DNA of 14,337 nucleotides from DATLZM01 sp035559315. Its GTDB lineage: Bacteria; Actinomycetota; UBA4738; HRBIN12. Position numbers and translations under genes: made by a program. Positions 6,428 through 12,154 of this stretch are shown piece by piece (position 1 is the stretch's first letter; each line of letters starts with the position of its first letter). The stretch lies in assembly GCA_035559315.1 (NCBI GenBank), contig DATMBJ010000178.1:1-14337 (forward strand). Reading direction: 5' to 3'. The notes beneath the pieces were generated by a model. It was not told the DNA's origin, made no database searches, and saw only the letters and a list, made by a program, of their open reading frames with translations.

Positions 6428-6861
6428 GGCCCCTCCTCGACGAGCCGCTCGAGGATCCCTGCGGCCTCCTCGAGCACCGCGAGCTCCCGCGGCCCGAGGC
6501 GACGCAGGCGCCGGGCGAGGTAGGCGTCCTTCCGGCTCCGGCTCCTGGCGATCAGCCGGGCGCCGGCGGGCGTCGCCCGCACCCACGACACGCGCCGGTC
6601 CGCGGGGTCGGTCCACCGTTCGAGGAGGCCCGCCCCGACGAGGGCGGCCACGATCCGGGTCATGGTCGGAGGCTGGACGTGCTCGGCGGCGCCGAGGTCG
6701 CCGATCGTCATCGGGCCCTCCCGCTCGACGGTCGAGAGCGCCGAGAGCAGGGTGGGCGTGATCCCGGCCTCCGCCTCGCGCCGCAGGCGACGGGCCAGCC
6801 GCGTCACCCCCAGGCGGAGCCGGGAGGCGAGCTGGGCGACGTCCACCGTGGCGGTCTCCAC
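6424..6861 (-). CDS. MarR-family transcriptional repressor
   Basis: This small winged-helix regulator has about 145 residues from GTG 6861. It carries the MarR core: a helical dimerisation start (VAQLASRLRLGVTRLARRL), the recognition helix region TIGDLGAAEHVQPPTMTRIVAALVGAGLLERW, and the wing DPADRRVSWVRATPAG, followed by two long C-terminal helices. MarR proteins bind palindromes as dimers and release DNA on ligand binding. The stop overlaps the MFS start by 4 bp, so the pair forms an operon. The frame is open to 6897, but the promoter elements occupy 6868-6897, so a start there is unlikely. GTG 6861 coincides with the predicted transcript start (leaderless), while GTG 6846 has GGAG nine bases upstream and is the alternative. 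Confidence 0.88.
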   Translation of the reverse strand: METATVDVAQLASRLRLGVTRLARRLRREAEAGITPTLLSALSTVEREGPMTIGDLGAAEHVQPPTMTRIVAALVGAGLLERWTDPADRRVSWVRATPAGARLIARSRSRKDAYLARRLRRLGPRELAVLEEAAGILERLVEEGP

Positions 6862-6867
6862 GCGGCG

Positions 6868-6897
6868 ATGATACTTCGCGAAGCTAATTAGCGTCAC
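6868..6897 (-). promoter_or_regulatory. marR promoter with two palindromic operators in its spacer
   Basis: Read on the minus strand, GTGACG (6897-6892), an 18-base spacer and TATCAT (6873-6868) form a -35/-10 pair. The spacer is filled by two abutting perfect 10-bp palindromes that share one base: GCTAATTAGC (6883-6892) and CTTCGCGAAG (6874-6883). A dimeric repressor bound here would block RNA polymerase, as expected for MarR autorepression. Which palindrome is the true site cannot be decided from sequence. Confidence 0.6.
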
Positions 6898-6923
6898 GAA
6901 GCATCGTCGGGAGGCCGTAGGAT

Positions 6924-6978
6924 GGGCCGAGCGGTCGGCCCGGGGACCGGCCGCGCGGAGGACCCCGGTCGGGGGTCC
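6924..6978 (+). other. Two tandem hairpins upstream of the aldo/keto reductase
   Basis: GGGCCGA (6924-6930) pairs with TCGGCCC (6935-6941) across a 4-base loop, and GGACCCC (6960-6966) pairs with GGGGTCC (6972-6978) across a 5-base loop. Both lie between the marR promoter and the reductase ATG at 6999. A TAGGAT (6918-6923) just upstream could be a -10 box, but no -35 is convincing. The second hairpin ends 20 bases before the ATG, next to the purine-rich ribosome site GGGGGAGGG (6985-6993). They may be leader structures or protein sites. Confidence 0.3.
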
Positions 6979-6998
6979 GTCGTCGGGGGAGGGACCGG

Positions 6999-7922
6999 AT
7001 GGAGATGCGGAAGCTCGGACGCGAGGGCCCGGAGATCTCGGTCGTGGGCTACGGGGCCTGGGAAGCGGGGGGCACGGACTGGGGACCGAACCCCTCGGAC
7101 GACGAGGTGATCGCGGCGATCCGAGCGGCCCTGGACGCCGGGATGACGTGGATCGACACGGCCGAGGTGTACGGCGACGGCCGCTCGGAGGAGCTGGTCG
7201 GGCGGGCCGTGGCGGGCCGCCGCGACGAGGTCCTGATCTTCACGAAGGTGGCCCCGGAGCCGGAGGGGAGCGGCCTCCGGCCCGAGCAGGTGCGGCGGGC
7301 GATCCGGGGCTCGCTCCGGCGGCTGGGCGTCGACCACGTCGACCTCTACCAGGTCCACTGGCCGGACCGGGGGGTCCCGGTCGAGGAGACGTGGGGCGCG
7401 ATGGCCGAGCTGGTGGAGGAGGGGCTGGCGCGCCACGTGGGCGTCTCCAACTTCGACCAGGGCTTGGTCGAGCGGTGCCTGCGGATCCGTCACGTGGATG
7501 CGGTGCAGAACGAGTTCTCGCTGATCGAGCGGGGCGACCGGGCGGCGCTGCTCCCCTGGCTCGCCGAGCGGGGGGTGGGGTACCTGGCGTACGGCCCCCT
7601 CGGCTACGGGATCCTCACGGGGTCCCTGGGCCCGGCCGCCACGTTCCCCGAGGGCGACTGGCGGGCCCGGAGGGAGGGACCGTTCGCCCCCGGCGTGTTC
7701 GAACGCAACCTGGAGCTCGTCGCGCGGCTCCGGCCCATCGCCGAGCGGCTCCACCTCCCCCTCGCCGTCCTGGCGCTCCGGTGGGTGGTCGAGCAGCCGG
7801 GGGTGACGGCGGCGATCGCCGGGAGCCGGAACCCGGAGCACGTGCGGACCAACGCCCGCGCCGGCGAGGTCCGGCTGGACCCGGAGGCGCTCCGCGCCAT
7901 CCAGGCGGCCGTGGAGGGCTGA
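6999..7922 (+). CDS. Aldo/keto reductase family oxidoreductase
   Basis: This is a 307-residue cytoplasmic NADPH-dependent reductase of the aldo/keto reductase superfamily, a full-length single (beta/alpha)8 barrel. The catalytic tetrad is complete: Asp53 and Tyr58 in WIDTAEVYG, Lys83 in IFTKV, and His120 in YQVHWPD. The substrate loop GVSNFDQG and the cofactor-binding end VTAAIAGSRNPEHVRTN are also present. The start ATG 6999 follows GGGGGAGGG; ATG 7005 is a close alternative. The gene is divergent from marR, so the MarR repressor may influence it, and it is followed after 51 bases by the cupin gene on the same strand. Such enzymes reduce aldehydes, ketones or quinone-like toxins; the actual substrate is unknown. 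Confidence 0.92.
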   Translation: MEMRKLGREGPEISVVGYGAWEAGGTDWGPNPSDDEVIAAIRAALDAGMTWIDTAEVYGDGRSEELVGRAVAGRRDEVLIFTKVAPEPEGSGLRPEQVRRAIRGSLRRLGVDHVDLYQVHWPDRGVPVEETWGAMAELVEEGLARHVGVSNFDQGLVERCLRIRHVDAVQNEFSLIERGDRAALLPWLAERGVGYLAYGPLGYGILTGSLGPAATFPEGDWRARREGPFAPGVFERNLELVARLRPIAERLHLPLAVLALRWVVEQPGVTAAIAGSRNPEHVRTNARAGEVRLDPEALRAIQAAVEG

Positions 7923-7973
7923 CCGGACCGAGCCTCGGCTACGCTGCGGGGCCGACGAGCGGAAGGAGGCGAC

Positions 7974-8360
7974 GTGGAGATCGCACGGGCGAGCGAGGGG
8001 TCCTTCCAGCGCGGCGACGCGGCGAGGTTCACCGGCGAGGTCTGGCTCCGGGGCACGGCGGCGGCCCCGGACGGGACCAACGTGGGCGTGGTGCTCTTCG
8101 CCCCCGGGGCCCGGACCCACTGGCACCGTCACCCCGGCGGGCAGTTCCTCTACGGGCTCGCCGGCCGCGGCCGCGTCCGGAGCCGGGGCGGCGCGGGCCA
8201 CGTGCTCGAGCCCGGCGACGTGGTCTGGGTCGGCCCTGACGAGTGGCACTTCCACGGCGGGAACCCCGACGAGCCGATGCTCCACGTCGCGGTGAACGGG
8301 GGCGGCGCGCCGGAGTGGGGCGACCCCGTGACCGACGAGGAGTACGCGGAGGGGTTCTAG
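7974..8360 (+). CDS. Small cupin, hydroxynitrile-lyase-like metal protein
   Basis: This is a 128-residue single-domain cupin. The metal site is visible: His51, His53 and Gln57 in THWHRHPGGQ, with His92 and His94 in EWHFHGG. The overall layout, including FTGEV near the start, APGARTHWH, LEPGDVVWVGPDEWHFHG, and the tail WGDPVTDEEY, resembles the manganese-dependent (R)-hydroxynitrile-lyase cupins from Granulicella and their many uncharacterised relatives. Those use the same H-x-H-x3-Q plus His ligand set. Activity on cyanohydrins is not implied by this resemblance alone; related cupins are often annotated as carboxymuconolactone-decarboxylase-associated proteins. GTG 7974 is preceded by GGAAGGAGG with ideal spacing. 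A TACGCT (7940-7945) may be a -10 for its own promoter, although read-through from the reductase is equally possible. It converges on the redox operon with a 12-base gap. Confidence 0.85.
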   Translation: MEIARASEGSFQRGDAARFTGEVWLRGTAAAPDGTNVGVVLFAPGARTHWHRHPGGQFLYGLAGRGRVRSRGGAGHVLEPGDVVWVGPDEWHFHGGNPDEPMLHVAVNGGGAPEWGDPVTDEEYAEGF

Positions 8361-8372
8361 CCGCGGCTGGCG

Positions 8373-9584
8373 CTAGTTGTCCTTGGCGCCCTGCGCGACC
8401 CACGAGGCGATGAGCTGGATCTCCTCCTCCGAGAGGGGGACGGCGGGCGGCATCCGGTGCGCGTGGTCGACCAGCATCATCACCAACATGCTCTCCTCGG
8501 GCTTGCCGGGGACGACGAGCCGGTGCCCGTGCTCGCCCGAGCCCTCCTCCCCGTGCGGGGCCTCCTCCCCGTGCGGGGCCTCCTCCAGGCCCATGATCGC
8601 GGCGTAGCTGTCCAGGCGGACCCCGTGCGGCGGCGGCGAGTAGGCGGAGGGGTGGGTGTGGGGGCCGCCCTTCTCCATGAGGATCGGCAACACCTCCCGG
8701 GAGAAGCTCACCTCCCGCTCGAGGATCGGGGGGAGCGTGGGCGCGTGGTGCTCGCCGACGTGCGCCACCGGGGTGATCCGGTGCCGGGCGTGGAGGTGGG
8801 CCGCGGGGTCCGGGGCGAGGTTCCAGTGGGTCCGCGGGGAACGGGAGATCAGCGCGAGCAGCCCGGAGCCCAGGGACGCGACCCCGGCGACGAGCCCGGC
8901 GGGGACGAGGAACGAGGCCAGGAACCGGCGGCGGCCGATGCCCGGCTCCCCCGGGTCGCTCGGCGTCGATCCGGCCCTCGCGATGCCCACGACCTGGCGG
9001 GCGACGAGGAGGTAGAGGCCCCACACCGCCCCGACCAGCACCAGGAGCCACCACACGCCGACCCCGGGCACCCGGAGCCCCACCTCGGGCTTGTAGAGCT
9101 GCTGGTCCCCGACCACCTCGACGCTGGTGCCGGCCTCCGCCGGGCGGCGGTCCTCGTCGCCGGCGAAGCGGGCGGAGAACGAGACGTCCCCGGGCGTCCG
9201 GAGCTCGACGGCCATCGAGGCGACCCCGCGGTCGTCCGTCCGGGCAACGCCGAGGAACGCCTCCCCCGCCACGTCCGCGAACGAGGCGCGCTGGTAGAAG
9301 GCCACGGGCGCGCCGACCACGGGCATCCCGTCCTCGTCCAGGAGCGTGGCCTCCAGGCGCACGAGCTCCCCCAGGGAAGTCCCGCCGGTCGCCCGGAGCT
9401 CGAGCGTCACCCTGGCGCGGCGAGCCCCGGGTCCCATGTCCGCCGGGGCCACCTGCTCCTCGGGCGGCGCCTGAGGCTCCTCGCCGTGAGGCTCCTCGCC
9501 GTGGGCCAGGGCGACCCCGGGCGTCAGCACCAGGAGCAGGCCGGCCAGGAAGGACGCCGCCCAGCGCCGCAGGCCCTCAGCCAT
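8373..9584 (-). CDS. Membrane subunit with Ig-like and cysteine-free cytochrome-like domain
   Basis: This is a 403-residue protein, last in a redox operon. Layout: signal peptide (1-27, cleavage after ALA), a HGEEPHGEEP stretch, an Ig-like/carboxypeptidase-regulatory-like domain (about 55-158), membrane span 1 (about 176-196), a short loop with GRRRFLASF (217-225), membrane span 2 (about 222-247) and a His-rich C-terminal domain outside the membrane. The C-terminal part (291-403) has the skeleton of planctomycete-type cytochrome c domains: VSFSREVLPIL, GVRLDSYAAIM, VVPGKPEESMLV, MPP, LSEEEIQLIASWVAQGA. However, there is no C-x-x-C-H and no cysteine in the whole protein. The place of the haem motif is taken by GGPHTHPSAYSPPPHG. 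It probably acts as a structural or metal-binding subunit of the complex. Its ATG overlaps the end of the ferredoxin gene by 8 bases. Confidence 0.72.
   Translation of the reverse strand: MAEGLRRWAASFLAGLLLVLTPGVALAHGEEPHGEEPQAPPEEQVAPADMGPGARRARVTLELRATGGTSLGELVRLEATLLDEDGMPVVGAPVAFYQRASFADVAGEAFLGVARTDDRGVASMAVELRTPGDVSFSARFAGDEDRRPAEAGTSVEVVGDQQLYKPEVGLRVPGVGVWWLLVLVGAVWGLYLLVARQVVGIARAGSTPSDPGEPGIGRRRFLASFLVPAGLVAGVASLGSGLLALISRSPRTHWNLAPDPAAHLHARHRITPVAHVGEHHAPTLPPILEREVSFSREVLPILMEKGGPHTHPSAYSPPPHGVRLDSYAAIMGLEEAPHGEEAPHGEEGSGEHGHRLVVPGKPEESMLVMMLVDHAHRMPPAVPLSEEEIQLIASWVAQGAKDN
8543..8586. repeat. 18-bp tandem repeat, 2.4 copies, encoding APHGEE
   Basis: Two exact copies of an 18-base unit (8543-8560 and 8561-8578) and 8 bases of a third lie inside the C-terminal domain of the cytochrome-like subunit. 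They encode repeated APHGEE on the minus strand without breaking the frame, so copy number could change without inactivating the gene. Confidence 0.75.
9472..9501. repeat. 15-bp tandem duplication encoding HGEEP
   Basis: The 15-base unit TGAGGCTCCTCGCCG occurs exactly twice in tandem (9472-9486 and 9487-9501). On the minus strand it encodes the HGEEPHGEEP stretch directly after the predicted signal-peptide cleavage site of the same subunit that carries the 8543-8586 repeat. Confidence 0.7.
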
Positions 9585-10608
9585 CGTGCGCCTCCTCCTC
9601 CGCCTCGTGGCCGGTGCGGGCCGACCCCTCCGCCTCCCACGCGCGCCACGGCCACTCCAGCCGGTCCTTCATGAACCGCCGGTGGTGGGTCCGGGGGACG
9701 AGCTCGCCGGACCCGGGGATGTACCAGACGCGGGGCTCGGTGCCGAGCTCCTCCTTGTAGCGGAAGGCCCCGGTGTCGTGGAGCGTCCTCGAGATCCGGA
9801 TCACCTCGCGCCCGTTGGTGGCCAGGTCCTCCTCGAGGTCGCCGAAGTACATCGCCCCGCGCGGGCAGTTGAGGGCGCACGAGGGGAGCCCCCCGGCCTC
9901 CAGGCGGTCCGTGCAGAAGTCGCACTTCATCACGGTCCCCCGGAAGGCCGGCGCCTGGGTCCGCACGTCGTAGGGGGCGGCCTTCACCCAGGAGGGCTGC
10001 ACCGGGTCGCCCCAGTTGAAGAACCGCCGGTTGTAAGGGCAGGCGGCGATGCAGAGCCGGCACCCGATGCAGCGCTGCTGGTCGATCAGCACCGTGCCCT
10101 CGGGCGTGTGGAACGTGGCCCCCACCGGGCAGACGTTCACGCAGGGCGCGTTCTCGCACTGCATGCACGGCACCGGCATGACGTGGGGCGGCGCGCCGGG
10201 AGGGTCCTCGTGGGGCTGCGGCACGACCTCGACCCACTGCTGGCCCTCGGGGACGAACCGGGCCCAGATGCAGCCCTGCGTGCACTGGGGCGGGAGGCCG
10301 AGCTCGACGCAGCCGTCGCACTTCCGCAGGTCGATGATCATGGCCCACCGGCGGACCCGGGTCGACGCCGGCCGCTCCTCGGCCGCTCCGTGCCCCTGGT
10401 CCTCTCCCTCCTCGCCGTGGGCCAGGGCGGGCTCCGCGATGCCCGCGACGCCGAGCGCGGCCGTGGCCCCGAGGAGCCGCGCCAGGAACCGGCGGCGGGT
10501 CACCTCCGCCGGGTCGGCCTCGGGGACGACGGCCCGGGGGCCGCCCGGCGCGTCCTCGACGGGCCGGGAGGGCTCGGCGGTGGGCGGTCGCTGGGTCCGG
10601 ACCGACAT
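9577..10608 (-). CDS. Tat-exported four-[4Fe-4S] ferredoxin subunit (DmsB/NrfC/ActB-type)
   Basis: This is a 343-residue electron-transfer subunit. A twin-arginine signal is clear: TRRRFLARL (residues 37-45), a hydrophobic stretch, then EPALA before HGEEGEDQ, giving export of the folded protein. Four cysteine groups are complete: C97-x2-C100-x8-C109-x3-C113, C148-x2-C151-x4-C156-x3-C160, C180-x2-C183-x2-C186-x3-C190 and C229-x2-C232-x11-C244-x3-C248. Sixteen cysteines suggest four [4Fe-4S] clusters, as in the small subunits of molybdopterin oxidoreductases and the ferredoxin part of ActB in alternative complex III. It should pass electrons between the NrfD-like membrane subunit and a partner outside the membrane. 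The ATG at 10606-10608 lies 2 bases after the upstream stop behind GGCGGAG; an in-frame GTG at 10614 overlaps that stop and is an alternative. No catalytic partner gene is adjacent. Confidence 0.9.
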   Translation of the reverse strand: MSVRTQRPPTAEPSRPVEDAPGGPRAVVPEADPAEVTRRRFLARLLGATAALGVAGIAEPALAHGEEGEDQGHGAAEERPASTRVRRWAMIIDLRKCDGCVELGLPPQCTQGCIWARFVPEGQQWVEVVPQPHEDPPGAPPHVMPVPCMQCENAPCVNVCPVGATFHTPEGTVLIDQQRCIGCRLCIAACPYNRRFFNWGDPVQPSWVKAAPYDVRTQAPAFRGTVMKCDFCTDRLEAGGLPSCALNCPRGAMYFGDLEEDLATNGREVIRISRTLHDTGAFRYKEELGTEPRVWYIPGSGELVPRTHHRRFMKDRLEWPWRAWEAEGSARTGHEAEEEAHDG

Positions 10609-10610
10609 CG

Positions 10611-11948
10611 TCACTCCGCCCCCTGTTCCATCTGCTCCGCCATCTCCCACATCGGGATGATCGGCATCGCCTTCGCCATGAGCCCGATCAGGAGCGCGAA
10701 CCCGGCGAAGGTGGCCGCCACGATCGACACCTCGACCCACGTGGGCGCGTAGGACCGCCAGTCGACCGGGATCTGCGGGAGCGCGAGCGACGGCACGGTG
10801 ATCACGAAGCGCTTGATCCACATGCCGATGTTCACGAGGATCGAGGCCGCGACGATGCCGGGCACGTTCCTCGTCCACGGCAGGGCGAGCAGCAGGAGGG
10901 GCACCACCATCCCGGCGATGCCGTAGATCCAGAACAGCGGCGCGTAGGGGCCGGTCCAGAGCGCCGAGAGCAGGCCCCGGTCCTGCGGCTCGAGCTTGTA
11001 GGCGATCGTGAGGTACTCGCTGGTCGTCATGTAGGCGTAGACGAGGCCCGCGACCAGCAGCAGGTTCGCGACCCGGACGAAGTGCCGGTCGGTGATGATC
11101 GCCTGGAGGCGGAAGGCCCGGCGGAAGATCGCCATCCCGGTGAGCACCGCCGCGAGGCCCGACCAGATGGCCCCGACCACGAAGTAGGGGCCGAAGATCG
11201 TGCTGTGCCACCCGGCGCGCAGCGTCATCCCGAAGATCCACGACACGACGGTGTGGACGCTCACCATGACGCCGATGATCAGCACGCACATGATTCGGAT
11301 GCCGCGGGCGAGCCGCCGCCACTGCTCCTCGTTCCCGCGCCACCCGACCGCCAGGATCGAGTAGACGCGGTGGCGGATCGGGTGCCGCGCCGGGTCCAGC
11401 CGGTCCCGGGCCAGCGCGAGGTCGGGGATGAGCGGCAGGTACAGGTAGATCAAGCTCCCGGTCAGATAGGTGGTGATGGCCATGAGGTCCCACACGATCG
11501 CGGACTGGAACCGGCCGTAGTTCAGGAGGTTGATGATCCTGTCGGGCCGACCCAGGTCCACGAGCGGCATCCATCCGCCCATGAGGAGCGCCGCCACCGT
11601 CATGAACTCCGCCATCCGGACCACCGGGGTCCGCCAGCCGACGTTGCTCACGCGGAGGACGGCCGAGATGAACGTACCGGCGTGCGAGACGCCGATCCAG
11701 AACACGAAGTTCGTGATGTAGAAGCCCCAGGGGACCTGGTCGGAGAGGCCGGTGACGGCGAGGCCGCGGCGGATCTGGACCGTCCAGGCGTAGACGCCCC
11801 AGGCGAACACCAGGAACAGGAGGGCCAGCAGCGCCCGGTAGCCACCGCCGATCCGCTCGAGCGGAGCCAGGACCGCGAGCTCCATCCGGCGGCGGCGTTC
11901 CGCGAGCGCCGACGCCTCCTCCGCCACGGCCCCCGTGTGCACGGCCAT
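10611..11948 (-). CDS. NrfD/PsrC/ActC-like integral membrane quinone-binding subunit
   Basis: This 445-residue polytopic membrane protein (about eight to ten helices) is first in the redox operon. Its N-terminal half has the signature of alternative-complex-III ActC and related NrfD proteins: VQIRRGLAVTGL, VPWGFYITNFVFWIGVSHAGTFISAVLRV (His89), then WRTPVVRMAEFMTVAALLMGGWMPLVDLGRPDR. Later helices include SVHTVVSWIFGMTLRAGWHSTIFGPYFVVGA and LVNIGMWIKRFVI. This family exchanges electrons and sometimes protons with menaquinone or ubiquinone and needs no cofactor of its own. ATG 11948 follows GGAGGAGG with good spacing. The ferredoxin gene begins 2 bases after its stop, so the products are surely made together. 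The closest subfamily (ActC against PsrC) is judged from motifs only. Confidence 0.9.
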   Translation of the reverse strand: MAVHTGAVAEEASALAERRRRMELAVLAPLERIGGGYRALLALLFLVFAWGVYAWTVQIRRGLAVTGLSDQVPWGFYITNFVFWIGVSHAGTFISAVLRVSNVGWRTPVVRMAEFMTVAALLMGGWMPLVDLGRPDRIINLLNYGRFQSAIVWDLMAITTYLTGSLIYLYLPLIPDLALARDRLDPARHPIRHRVYSILAVGWRGNEEQWRRLARGIRIMCVLIIGVMVSVHTVVSWIFGMTLRAGWHSTIFGPYFVVGAIWSGLAAVLTGMAIFRRAFRLQAIITDRHFVRVANLLLVAGLVYAYMTTSEYLTIAYKLEPQDRGLLSALWTGPYAPLFWIYGIAGMVVPLLLLALPWTRNVPGIVAASILVNIGMWIKRFVITVPSLALPQIPVDWRSYAPTWVEVSIVAATFAGFALLIGLMAKAMPIIPMWEMAEQMEQGAE

Positions 11949-12060
11949 CGCGTCCTCCTCCGGCAGGTTCGCTCACAGGGTCGCCCGACGGAGGCCGGTC
12001 GATCAGGGTCGTTCGGCACGCGAACCGGGGATGTTGCGCGGACCGGCAGGTGCGCCGGGT

Positions 12061-12143
12061 GGCGTACGCGCCGGTAGGCGATATGGCGTACCGGCGGCCG
12101 GGCTGGTCGGCGCGGGCCCCGTGGTCCGCTCGGGGCGTACGCT
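12061..12143. promoter_or_regulatory. Divergent control region: dyad, three GGCGTAC repeats, -10 box
   Basis: The 206-base gap between the redox operon and the response-regulator gene holds a perfect inverted repeat, CGCCGGTA (12069-12076) and TACCGGCG (12089-12096), around an AT-rich centre. It also holds three direct copies of GGCGTAC (12061-12067, 12085-12091, 12134-12140). The last copy overlaps TACGCT (12138-12143), a likely -10 box for the regulator gene, whose ATG is 11 bases further (near-leaderless; no Shine-Dalgarno). These may be sites for the NarL-type regulator. A smaller dyad GTTCG-gcacg-CGAAC lies at 12011-12025, nearer the operon. I could not find a convincing promoter for the operon itself. 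Confidence 0.4.
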
Positions 12144-12154
12144 TTCCCCGGACG

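Noticed and set aside
6428..6616. Longer MFS protein starting at 6616
   Set aside because: The extra 63 residues are Pro/Arg-rich and read out of frame through marR. The GTGA overlap start at 6427, with GAGGAGG upstream, fits the family length.
6862..6897. Start of MarR at GTG 6897
   Set aside because: It would lie on the -35 box and make the palindromic operator and the -10 box part of the protein. The extra residues are not MarR-like and there is no ribosome site.
8543..8586. Short direct repeats as a possible CRISPR array
   Set aside because: The units are contiguous without spacers, lie in frame inside a coding region and encode APHGEE.
12050..12154. Longer response regulator from 12050
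   Set aside because: The added residues do not match the receiver family and the DNA there holds repeats and a -10-like box. ATG 12155 gives the standard N-terminus.
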